Of a stretch of DNA of 45,044 bases, positions 8,809 to 16,523 are shown piece by piece (the stretch's first letter is position 1; each line of letters starts with the position of its first letter). The position numbers and the translations under genes were made by a program. The notes below the pieces were generated by a model. The model did no database searches, was not told the DNA's origin, and saw nothing but the letters and a program-made list of their open reading frames with translations. The DNA is taken from contig JBKOWM010000005.1 of assembly GCA_046724395.1 (NCBI GenBank), positions 1 through 45,044 on the forward strand, written 5' to 3'. The stretch comes from DATAEU01 sp046724395 (GTDB taxonomy: Bacteria; Actinomycetota; UBA4738; HRBIN12).

Positions 8809-9083
8809 CTCTCGATCGCGGCACAGAGCAGCGCGTTCTCGACCGACTGCCTCGCCGCGCCGGCTGGCAAGGCGTTCACGATCGCCTTCGACAACCGGGA
8901 CGCCGGTGTCCCGCACAACGTCTCGATCTACACGGACGCTTCGGCCCGACCGCGTTGTTCACGGGCGATCTGGTCAGCGGGCCGAAGAAGATCGTCTACC
9001 AGGTGCCGGCGCTGGAGCAAGGGACGTACTTCTTCCGATGCGACGTCCACCCGACGATGACGGGGACGTTCGTCGTGACGTAG
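8806..9083 (+). pseudogene. Remnant of a cupredoxin-domain protein, 5'-truncated and frameshifted
   Basis: The translation starting LELSIAAQSSAFSTDC and running through AFTIAFDNRD to GVPHNVSIYTD is a blue-copper fold. The frame is then lost around 8938-8945, and a second frame continues with GPTALFTGDLVSGP, PALEQGTYFFRC and DVHPTMTGTFVVT up to the TAG at 9083. The copper ligands His (PHNV), Cys (FRC), His (VHP) and Met (PTM) are all present, so the domain was once functional. One base appears lost (or two gained) at the shift. There is no start codon, signal peptide or upstream half: the sequence directly before it belongs to the - strand monooxygenase remnant. A sequencing error could explain the frameshift but not the truncation. 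Confidence 0.75.
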
Positions 9084-9086
9084 CGA

Positions 9087-9377
9087 TCAGCGCTCGAGTG
9101 GGCACGCACACGGCGAGCGGCTGCACTTTGGGCAGCCGCTCGCGTATCTGGAGGCTGCTTCCTCGAGGTCCACGCCGGCGAGATTCGCGAGCGATGCGAG
9201 CCACGCGAGCACGTCCGAGAACTCGTGTCGGAGCTCGGCGTCGTCGCCACGGCGAAGCGCCCGGGCGAGCTCGCCGACCTCCTCGGTGAACCATCGGAAT
9301 GTCGCGTCGCGTCCCCGGTTCGCGTCCCGGCGAAAGAACGTGCGACGCATCGTTCGCTGCAGCTCGGAGATCTCCAT
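9087..9377 (-). CDS. MazG-like nucleotide pyrophosphohydrolase
   Basis: Small all-alpha NTP pyrophosphatase of 96 residues, the size of a single MazG domain. The metal-binding pattern is complete: FTEEVGELARAL (EExxE) followed by EFSDVLAWL (ExxD), separated by about 20 residues. The C-terminus carries a cysteine cluster, GCPKCSRSPCACP, probably a zinc site, found in a subset of archaeal and actinobacterial members. Likely role: removing non-canonical or surplus NTPs in the cytosol. It lies 80 bp downstream of kup on the same strand and might be read through from it. Confidence 0.85.
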   Translation of the reverse strand: MEISELQRTMRRTFFRRDANRGRDATFRWFTEEVGELARALRRGDDAELRHEFSDVLAWLASLANLAGVDLEEAASRYASGCPKCSRSPCACPLER

Positions 9378-9457
9378 GAGGTCGAGCAGTGTACGAGGAC
9401 GACTGCCGTCCCGGACGCGGCGACGTCCGCTTGCCGATCGATACGACGGTGCGCCGC

Positions 9458-11320
9458 TCAGAGCTCGACGATGGTCGCGAGCTCGAAAACCTGGTCGGGC
9501 GGCAGCTGGAAGTACATCGCGGGATCTGCGGCGTTCCGGTACATGATCGCGTAGAGGTGCTCGCGCCAGCGGGCCATCCCGGGCCGCTGGGTCACCAGAA
9601 GCGCCTGCCGCCCGACGAAGTACGAGATCGTCTCCGGATCGAACCCGAGGTTCATCGCCACGTGATCGTGCATCGCCTTGGCGACGTTCGGCTCCTCGAG
9701 GAACCCGAACCGCAGGACGACGCGGTGGAACCCGTATCCGAGGCCGGTGACCGTCTCCCGCTGCGCCGCCGGGACGTACGGGCGGCGTTCGAACATTACC
9801 GTGAGGACCAGGACCTGTTCGTGCAGCGAATCATGGTGCTTGAGGCTTGCCAGCAGGACCGGCGGCGTGATGTCGGCGGTCGACGACAGGTACGCGCCGG
9901 TCCCGGGAGCGCGGACGGGCGGATGCTCGGCCAGGCTGTGGACGAACCGATCGAGTGGGACGCCGCGGCGCAGTGTTCGCTCTCGCACGATCCGCTTGCC
10001 CGTGTGCCACGTGCTCATCAACGTGAACAGCAGGACGCCGACGACGAGCGGCACCCAACCGCCATGCGGGATCTTCGCGAGCGTCGCGAGGAAGAACGCG
10101 ACATCGACCACCAGGAACGCGACGCTCATCGGAACGACGACGGCCGTCGGCCATCCGAACCGCTCGCGCACGACAACCGTGAACAGGATCGTCGTCGCGA
10201 GCATCGTTCCGGCGACGGCGAGCCCGTACGCGCCTGCCAGGCCCTCGGACCGCCGGAATCCGATCACGAGGGCCAAGCACCCGATCATCAGCGCCCAGTT
10301 CACCGAGGGGACGTAGATCTGGCCGGCGATGGTCGACGACGTATGCCGGATCCGCACGCGTGGCGAGAACCCGAGCTGAACGGCCTGCTGCGCGAGCGAA
10401 TAGGCGCCCGAGATCAGCGCCTGTGACGCAATGACCGTCGCGACGGTTGCGAGCACGACCAGCGGGTAGACCGCCCAGTCCGGCGCCATTCGATAGAACG
10501 GGCTCTCGATCGCCCGGCTGTCGTCGAGCAGCAACGCGCCCTGGCCGAAGTAGACGAGGACCAAGGCCGGAAGCACGACCGCGTACCAGCCGAGCGCGAT
10601 CGGCCGTCTGCCGAAATGCCCCATGTCGGCATACAGCGCCTCGCCGCCAACGACGACGAGGATGATCGCGCCGAGGACCAAGAACCCCTGAAAACCGTTG
10701 TTCGCGAAGAACGTCACGGCATGCGCCGGGTTCAGCGCCGCGAAGACGCCCGGGCGGTGCACGACCTGCGACGCGCCGAGGACGGTGATCGTGGCGAACC
10801 ACAACAGCATCACCGGCCCGAACAGGCGGCCGACGGCGGCCGTGCCGCGGCGCTGTACGAGGAACAGCGCCACCAGGATCGCGACGGCGGCAGGCACGAC
10901 CATCGCGTGTAGGCCGGGCGCCGCGACGGCGGTGCCCTCGACGGCGGCCAGCACCGATATGGCCGGCGTGATCATGCCGTCGCCGAAGAGCAGCGCCGCG
11001 CCGAAGACGCCGAGCAGGATGAGAACGCGCCGGGCTCTCGTCTCGTCGTCCTCGCGCTGCAATAGCGCGACGAGCGCGAGGATGCCGCCCTCGCCGTCGT
11101 TGCTGGCGCGCATCACGAACGTGACGTACTTGACCGTGATTACGAGGATCAGCGACCAAAAGGCCAGCGACAGGACGCCCAGGACGTCGGTCTCGTCGAC
11201 CGCGATCGGGTGCGCGGTGAACGCCTCCCGCATGGCGAACAGCGGGTTCGTGCCGATGTCGCCGTAGACGACGCCGAGCGCTGCGAGCGCCAGGATCGCG
11301 ATCCCGGATCGCCGGCACAT
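9458..11320 (-). CDS. kup: Potassium uptake protein Kup
   Basis: KUP/HAK/KT-type K+:H+ symporter, 620 residues, close to the family norm. The signature N-terminal helix ALGVVYGDIGTNPLFAMRE (residues 14-32) holds the conserved GDIGTSPLY-like motif, and NDGEGGILALVALL follows. About twelve hydrophobic segments fill residues 5-445, including GDGMITPAISVLAAVEG. The C-terminal 170 residues form the cytosolic tail (ERRPYVPAAQRETV, GFLEEPNV). The ATG at 11320 has aggtttgg in front. The upstream MFS gene ends only 6 bp away, so both are probably one transcript. Confidence 0.95.
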   Translation of the reverse strand: MCRRSGIAILALAALGVVYGDIGTNPLFAMREAFTAHPIAVDETDVLGVLSLAFWSLILVITVKYVTFVMRASNDGEGGILALVALLQREDDETRARRVLILLGVFGAALLFGDGMITPAISVLAAVEGTAVAAPGLHAMVVPAAVAILVALFLVQRRGTAAVGRLFGPVMLLWFATITVLGASQVVHRPGVFAALNPAHAVTFFANNGFQGFLVLGAIILVVVGGEALYADMGHFGRRPIALGWYAVVLPALVLVYFGQGALLLDDSRAIESPFYRMAPDWAVYPLVVLATVATVIASQALISGAYSLAQQAVQLGFSPRVRIRHTSSTIAGQIYVPSVNWALMIGCLALVIGFRRSEGLAGAYGLAVAGTMLATTILFTVVVRERFGWPTAVVVPMSVAFLVVDVAFFLATLAKIPHGGWVPLVVGVLLFTLMSTWHTGKRIVRERTLRRGVPLDRFVHSLAEHPPVRAPGTGAYLSSTADITPPVLLASLKHHDSLHEQVLVLTVMFERRPYVPAAQRETVTGLGYGFHRVVLRFGFLEEPNVAKAMHDHVAMNLGFDPETISYFVGRQALLVTQRPGMARWREHLYAIMYRNAADPAMYFQLPPDQVFELATIVEL

Positions 11321-11326
11321 CCAAAC

Positions 11327-12748
11327 CTACGCGAAGGATCGCGTCGCCCGGGGAAGCCGGCGCGCGATCAGCAGCAGCACCACCGTCGCGACGAGGCCCA
11401 CCGCGAACCCGCCGGCCAGGCCGGCCCCCAGCGAGGCGCCGATCGAGCGCGCCAGCGCGACGGAGGCGCCGGCCAGACCCGAGCCGAACGCGATGCCGAG
11501 CGTGTCCATCAGCAGCGTCGACGAGAGCTCGGTGGCCTCATCGCCCCGCGCCGATGCGTCCATGACGGAAAGCGGGATCGTCGGGAACGCGATGCCCATG
11601 CCCACACCCGCGATCGTCCAGCCAACGTACGGAACGGCGAGGGGGACGGCGACCGTCCACCCAAGGAGCGGCATCTCGACGGGCTCCTCGATGAGTGCGA
11701 GCAGCAGTGAGACGAGACCGATCGCGAGCCCTGTCGTGCCGATGACGAGCAGCCGCGCCGCGCTCAATCGGACAGCGGCGCGAGACTGCCACCAGCTCCC
11801 CGCCGCCCAGGCGATCGTCATGGCCGTGAGCAGGAGGCCGGCCTCGGCGATGGTCCGGTCGCGAACGGCGGTGAGCATCAGTGGGACGAATGCGTCGCCG
11901 GCCATGAACCCGAACGACAGCAGGAAGGCGGCCGCCGCCGCAGCAGCGATGCCGGGGCGGGCGCGGAGCGTCCCCGCCGGCACGATCCGCACGAGCGAGG
12001 GCAGCGCGACGGCGAGGCCTACGACGATCAGCGGGATGGTCCACGGCGAGAGATTGGTCAGTCCGGCGATGACGGCGCCAGCCCCCGCCGCGAGCAGAAC
12101 GGGCAGCAGGAGCGAGACGGGCTGCCGATCGACCGCCATCGCCGTCGGCAGCGCTGGGAACACGAGCACGGCCGCAATCGCGAGGAGCGGGATCGGGACG
12201 AGGAACGCGTATCGCCAGCCGACGGTCTCCGCGAGCAGCGCGCCGAGGCCCGGACCGGCGACGCCGGGAAGGATCCACATCGCGGCGAGAAGTGCCAGGA
12301 TCCGAGCGCGGATGTCGCTCGGGTACGTCTTCGCGACGGTCGCGAGGGAGACCGCGTAGATCGCGCCGCCGCCGATGCCCTGCAGAAGGCGCGCGAACAC
12401 GAGCGCGAGCATGCTCGGCGCCGCCGCGGCGAAGAGGAGTCCGACGGTGTAGATGGCGAGCGTGACGGCGAGCAGCCGTCGAGCGCCGAAGCGGTCGAAC
12501 GCCCGCCCGGCGATCGGGATCGCGGCGAACTGCCCGAGGCCGGTCGCGCTGAAGGTCCAGCCGTACAGCTGTACGTCGCCGAGGTCGCGTCGGACGGCGG
12601 GCATGATCGTGGCGACGACGAGAATCTGGATCGCAACGAGCATCTCGAGGAGCAAGAGCCCCGACGTCAGGCGGCCCCGCGCCCCGGCGAAGACATCCCT
12701 CCACCTGGCCGGCGCAGCGGTGGTTGCCGACCCCCCGATCTCCGCCAT
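11327..12748 (-). CDS. Major facilitator superfamily transporter (multidrug-type)
   Basis: 473 residues from an ATG at 12748, with about fourteen hydrophobic segments, the size and layout of the DHA2 drug:H+ antiporter group. The loop 2-3 motif is IAGRAFDRFGARRLLAVT (G..FDRFGARR), and the motif-C-like stretch ALLAAMWILPGVAGPGLGALLAE follows in helix 5. The substrate is unknown. It is the first gene of a - strand unit with kup and is divergent from the acyl-reductase operon. The 144-bp intergenic space holds the twin operator, so the TetR protein of that operon may control this exporter too. Exporters beside TetR-controlled lipid operons often carry the product or the inducer. Confidence 0.88.
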   Translation of the reverse strand: MAEIGGSATTAAPARWRDVFAGARGRLTSGLLLLEMLVAIQILVVATIMPAVRRDLGDVQLYGWTFSATGLGQFAAIPIAGRAFDRFGARRLLAVTLAIYTVGLLFAAAAPSMLALVFARLLQGIGGGAIYAVSLATVAKTYPSDIRARILALLAAMWILPGVAGPGLGALLAETVGWRYAFLVPIPLLAIAAVLVFPALPTAMAVDRQPVSLLLPVLLAAGAGAVIAGLTNLSPWTIPLIVVGLAVALPSLVRIVPAGTLRARPGIAAAAAAAFLLSFGFMAGDAFVPLMLTAVRDRTIAEAGLLLTAMTIAWAAGSWWQSRAAVRLSAARLLVIGTTGLAIGLVSLLLALIEEPVEMPLLGWTVAVPLAVPYVGWTIAGVGMGIAFPTIPLSVMDASARGDEATELSSTLLMDTLGIAFGSGLAGASVALARSIGASLGAGLAGGFAVGLVATVVLLLIARRLPRATRSFA

Positions 12749-12856
12749 CCCGGGAAGACTACGGCGGTCACGCCCGGCCGAGCCGCCCCCGAGCGCCGAC
12801 GACCGGTTTGGGATCGGAGACGGTCGGTCGCGTGTGCTGGGGGCTGGGTGGGAGAG

Positions 12857-12899
12857 TTGTCTACCAGTCGGTAGAGAGTAATAATCTGCCGAATGGTAG
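12857..12899 (+). promoter_or_regulatory. Leaderless promoter with twin TetR-type operators
   Basis: TTGTCT (12857-12862), 17 bp, then AATAAT (12880-12885) reads as a sigma-A type promoter in an AT-rich island. Transcription would begin at about 12891-12893, on or beside the ATG at 12893, and no Shine-Dalgarno sequence precedes that ATG, so the mRNA is probably leaderless. Two inverted repeats of the form CTACC-N4-GGTAG overlap it: ctaccagtcggtag at 12861-12874 (perfect, on the -35/spacer) and ctgccgaatggtag at 12886-12899 (one mismatch, on the start site), 25 bp apart. The likely ligand is the TetR protein encoded at the operon's end. This is inferred, not shown. Confidence 0.6.
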
Positions 12900-15310
12900 A
12901 GAGCGCATTCTCCTCCGCGCCGGCCCGGCACGGCTCGATCGTTCGCAAGCTCGCGGGCACAAAGGTCCTGGTCACGGGTGTGACCGGATTCCTGGGGCAG
13001 GCAGTGCTCGAGCGTCTCCTGACCGATTTCCCCGACACTCGGGTCTCGGTCCTTATCCGCCCGCAGCTCGGGTCGACCGGCCGGCAGCGGCTCGAATCCG
13101 TCGTCTCGCGGCCGAACTTCGACGAGTTCCGTTCGAAGGTTGGCGCCGACGACGTCAACACCACCCTCGACGTCCGCGTCGAGGTGATCGAGGGAGACCT
13201 CGGCGGGGACCTGCCCGCGTTCCCCGACGACCTCGACGTCGTTATCCATTGCGCCGCGACGGTGAGCTTCGACCCGCCGATCGACGAGGGGTTCGAGACG
13301 AACCTGCTCGGCGCGATGCGCTTCTACGAGGCGGTGTTGAAGGGCGGGTCGACGCCGCACGTCATCCACGTCTCGACCGCGTACGTCGCCGGCAGCCGCA
13401 AGGGCGTGATCCCCGAGGCGACGCTCGATCACAAGGTCGACTGGCGCGAGGAGGCCCGGCTCGCGCTGCAGGCCCGCGGAGATGTGGAGGCCGCCTCTCG
13501 CAGGCCGGAGATCCTCGACTCGTTCATGGCCAAGGCTCGAAGGGAGCACTCGCGGGCGGGGCCGATCAGCGTCGCGGACGACGCGGAGGAGCGGCGGCGG
13601 TCCTGGGTCAACAAACGCCTGGTGCAGTACGGCCGTGCCCGCGCGCAGACGCTCGGCTGGCCGGACAACTACACGTTCACCAAGGCGATGGGCGAGCGCG
13701 CGGTCGAGGAGCTCGTCGCCGAGCACGGCGTGCCGCTGTCGATCGTTCGCCCGTCAATCATCGAAAGCGCGCTCGAGCACCCACGCCCCGGCTGGATCGA
13801 GGGGTTCAAGATGGCCGAGCCGATCATCCTGGCGTACGGCCGCGGCACGCTTCCCGAGTTCCCCGGCATCCCCGAGGGCATCGTCGACATCATCCCGGTC
13901 GACTTCGTCGTGAACGCGATGCTCGCGATCGCCGCGAGTCGCCGGGGGGGGACGGGGGCCTCACGAAGCGAGCGCGAACGCGCGAGCGGCAGCCCCCCGG
14001 AGCAGGGGGGAACGGGGGGCTCAGAAAGCGAGCGCGAACGCGCGAGCGGCAGCCCCCCGGAGCAGGGCGACACGCCGCACTACTTCCACGTCAGCAGTGG
14101 CGCGCGCAACCCGCTCAGCTTCCTCAAGCTCTACGAGTGGGTCCGCGCGTACTTCGAGGAGCACCCTCTGCCCGAGCGCGGCCGCGGCGAGGTCAAGGTG
14201 CCGGGATGGACGTGGCCCGGCAACCTCAAGGTCGAGCGTCGGATCAAGACGGCCGAGCGTCTCGTCGACGTCGCCGACAAGGTCGTCACGCACTTGCCGA
14301 AGTCCAAAAGGATGCGTGAGCTCGTCGCCCGCGTCGACCGCGATAAGGGGCGCGTGGAGTTCGTCCGCCGCTACTCGGACCTGTACGGCGCGTACACCGA
14401 GGCCGAGGTCATCTACACGGACGATCGCACGCTTGCGCTGTTCGGCTCGCTCTCGACGCAGGACCGGGAGCGCTTCCCGTTCGACTCGGCGGCGGTCGAC
14501 TGGCGGCACTATCTCCAGGACGTGCACTGCCCGGCCGTGACGCTCGGGCTACGCGCCCTGTCGAGTGCACGGATCAAGCCTCAGGTACGTGTTCGCGAGC
14601 GCGAGCAGCTTGTGCTCGCGCTGTTCGACATGGAGGGGACGCTTCTGCCATCCAACGTCGTCGAGTCCTACGTGTGGGCCCGGATGGCCGACGCGCCGTG
14701 GCACGAGTGGCCCGCGGAGTTGTACCACGTCTTCTCCCGTGTGCCCGGGTACCTCGCGGCCGACCGGCGCGACCGTGGCGAGTTCCTCAGGACGTTCTTC
14801 CGACGCTACGAGGGTGCGAGCGTCGAGGGGATCGACCGGCTCGTCGACGAGGTGGTCTCGGAGTTCATGCTGCAGAAGCTGTCGGCGGCCGCCGTACGCC
14901 GGATTCGCGATCACCACGACTCCGGCCACCGCACGATGCTCGTGACGGCGGCCGCCGAGCCGTTCGTCCGGCCGCTCGCCCCTCTGTTCGACCAGGTCGT
15001 GGCGGCCAAGCTCGAGGTCCGGGACGGCCGGTACACGGGGTTCCTGGCCGAACCGCCGCTCGTCGGCGAGGCGCGAGCCGCGTGGCTCCGCCGGTACGCC
15101 ATGCTCGAGCGCGCCGACCTCAAACATTCGTACGCGTACGCCGACGCGCACTCCGATCTGTCGCTGCTTCGGACGGTTGGCAATCCGGTTGCGGTCTCGC
15201 CGGACGCGGCGCTGCTGCGCATCGCGCGGCGGAGGCGGTGGCCGATCGAGGAGTGGGGAATGTCCGGGGGCACGCCGCGTGTCCGGTTCCCGCGACCGGC
15301 GGTGCGCTGA
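12893..15310 (+). CDS. Fatty acyl-CoA reductase fused to a HAD-IB phosphatase
   Basis: 805-residue two-domain protein. Residues about 20-530 are a FAR-type extended SDR (NAD_binding_4): TGVTGFLG at 28-35, VIHCAATVSFDPP, VSTAYVAGS, and the catalytic YxxxK as YTFTK (Y260, K264). They should reduce an acyl-CoA or acyl-ACP to aldehyde or alcohol. Residues about 570-790 are a HAD subfamily IB hydrolase (SerB-like): motif I FDMEGTLLPSN (nucleophile D579, with E581 where most HAD phosphatases have Asp), motif II LVTAAAEPF, motif III AAKLEVRDGRYTG, motif IV YADAHSDLSLL. Such fusions are known in Actinomycetota, but their product is not settled. The surface loop around residues 350-391 has an in-frame duplicated repeat. 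It is the first gene of the operon. Confidence 0.88.
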   Translation: MVESAFSSAPARHGSIVRKLAGTKVLVTGVTGFLGQAVLERLLTDFPDTRVSVLIRPQLGSTGRQRLESVVSRPNFDEFRSKVGADDVNTTLDVRVEVIEGDLGGDLPAFPDDLDVVIHCAATVSFDPPIDEGFETNLLGAMRFYEAVLKGGSTPHVIHVSTAYVAGSRKGVIPEATLDHKVDWREEARLALQARGDVEAASRRPEILDSFMAKARREHSRAGPISVADDAEERRRSWVNKRLVQYGRARAQTLGWPDNYTFTKAMGERAVEELVAEHGVPLSIVRPSIIESALEHPRPGWIEGFKMAEPIILAYGRGTLPEFPGIPEGIVDIIPVDFVVNAMLAIAASRRGGTGASRSERERASGSPPEQGGTGGSESERERASGSPPEQGDTPHYFHVSSGARNPLSFLKLYEWVRAYFEEHPLPERGRGEVKVPGWTWPGNLKVERRIKTAERLVDVADKVVTHLPKSKRMRELVARVDRDKGRVEFVRRYSDLYGAYTEAEVIYTDDRTLALFGSLSTQDRERFPFDSAAVDWRHYLQDVHCPAVTLGLRALSSARIKPQVRVREREQLVLALFDMEGTLLPSNVVESYVWARMADAPWHEWPAELYHVFSRVPGYLAADRRDRGEFLRTFFRRYEGASVEGIDRLVDEVVSEFMLQKLSAAAVRRIRDHHDSGHRTMLVTAAAEPFVRPLAPLFDQVVAAKLEVRDGRYTGFLAEPPLVGEARAAWLRRYAMLERADLKHSYAYADAHSDLSLLRTVGNPVAVSPDAALLRIARRRRWPIEEWGMSGGTPRVRFPRPAVR
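13945..14064 (+). repeat. 60-bp in-frame tandem duplication in the acyl-reductase gene
   Basis: Two almost identical 60-bp units: tcacgaagcgagcgcgaacg at 13961 recurs as tcagaaagcgagcgcgaacg at 14021, and the rest matches through the ccccccggagcagggg hairpin. Each encodes about 20 residues (SERERASGSPPEQGGTG type) between AIAAS and PHYFHVSSGARNP. The unit is G-run rich and hydrophilic, unlike the surrounding domain, and looks like an inserted palindromic element that kept the frame. Confidence 0.85.
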
Positions 15311-16512
15311 TGACGATCGCGGCGGTCGAGCTGTTCCGCTCCGCCCCTCGATACCTCACCGCGCGCGCGATCGGGGACCGGGCACCCGGGTTCGTCTCCG
15401 GTCCCATCGCACCGCTTCGCCTGGTCAACAAGCCCGAGCCGGAGCGGCCCGGCCCCGGCTGGGTGCGTGTTCGTCCGCTCCTGTCGGGGATCTGCGGCTC
15501 GGACCTCGCGACGATCGGCGGACACTCGAGCTTCTACTTCTCTCCTCTCATCTCGATGCCCTTCGTTCCGGGCCACGAAGTTGTGGGCGAGCTCCTCGAG
15601 GACGTCGACGACCTGAAAACCAGGCAGCGCGTGGTGCTCAGCCCCGTCCTGAACTGCGAGGCGCGCGACGTCGAGCCGTGGTGCGACAACTGCAAGAACG
15701 GAGCCTATGGCCGGTGCGACCGCGTGACGGCCGGCCACGTCTCGCCCGGCCTTCAGACGGGCTACTGCAAGGACACCGGCGGCGGCTGGTCGAAGTTGTT
15801 CGTCGCGCACCGCTCGCAGCTCCACGCCGTTCCGGGTGACATGCCGCCGGAGCGGGCGGTCCTGATCGAGCCGCTCGCGTGCGCCGTCCACACCGCGCTT
15901 CGCGCGAGGATCGAGCCAAACGCCGACGTACTAATCATCGGCGCCGGGAGCATCGGCGTGCTGACGCTGCTGGCCGTGAAAGAGCTGAGCGGGGCCGGGA
16001 CCGTCACCGTCGCGGCGAAGCACGACAAGCAGCGGATGTGGGCCGAGGCGTTCGGGGCGACCGAGGTCGTTCGTCCCGACGACGCCCTGAACCGGATCCG
16101 TCGCGACACGCGCGCGATGAAGCTTCGGCCCGAGCGCGGGCGCCCCTTCCTGCTTGGCGGCGTCGACGTCTCGATCGATTGTGTCGGCTCGAAGTCATCG
16201 CTCGACCTTGCCCTGCGGACCACGAGGGCGGGAGGCCGCGTCGTCCTCGCGGGGATCCCCGTCCGGGCGCCCGACCTTACGCCGGTCTGGTATCGCGAGC
16301 TCGAGCTGGTCGGCGCGTACACCGGCGGGATCGAGCAGCTCGGGCGGCACGCGTTCGATGTCGCCATCGACCTCGCGTTGGAGAACCCGGTCCTCGACCG
16401 GGTCGTGGGTGCTACGTACCCGCTGCGACGCTGGCGCGAGGCGGTCGACCACGCGATGAGCGCGGGACGGATGGGAACGCTGAAGGTGGCGTTCGATCCC
16501 AGGCAGGACTGA
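15310..16512 (+). CDS. Zinc-dependent alcohol dehydrogenase (MDR family)
   Basis: 400 residues. The ATG shares one base with the previous stop (TGATG), so the two genes are coupled. The catalytic zinc site is GICGSDL plus GHEVVGE. The structural zinc lobe is unusually spaced, with cysteines in NCEARDVEPWCDNCKNGAYGRCD. The NAD(P)-binding loop is IIGAGSIGVL at about residue 215, followed by DVSIDCVGSKSS. The N-terminal 45 residues before the GroES-like domain are longer than usual for the family. By context it would interconvert the fatty alcohol and aldehyde, or oxidise a hydroxy-lipid made in this pathway. Substrate and direction cannot be read from the sequence. Confidence 0.88.
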   Translation: MTIAAVELFRSAPRYLTARAIGDRAPGFVSGPIAPLRLVNKPEPERPGPGWVRVRPLLSGICGSDLATIGGHSSFYFSPLISMPFVPGHEVVGELLEDVDDLKTRQRVVLSPVLNCEARDVEPWCDNCKNGAYGRCDRVTAGHVSPGLQTGYCKDTGGGWSKLFVAHRSQLHAVPGDMPPERAVLIEPLACAVHTALRARIEPNADVLIIGAGSIGVLTLLAVKELSGAGTVTVAAKHDKQRMWAEAFGATEVVRPDDALNRIRRDTRAMKLRPERGRPFLLGGVDVSIDCVGSKSSLDLALRTTRAGGRVVLAGIPVRAPDLTPVWYRELELVGAYTGGIEQLGRHAFDVAIDLALENPVLDRVVGATYPLRRWREAVDHAMSAGRMGTLKVAFDPRQD

Positions 16513-16523
16513 AAGGGGCGCAG

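Noticed and set aside
8206..8916. Complete 236-residue monooxygenase
   Set aside because: The first 36 residues of this frame are antisense to the cupredoxin and match nothing, and the FAD-binding half is missing.
11327..13726. MFS gene extended upstream to 799 codons
   Set aside because: The upstream part is antisense to the acyl-reductase gene and crosses its promoter; ATG 12748 gives a normal MFS length.
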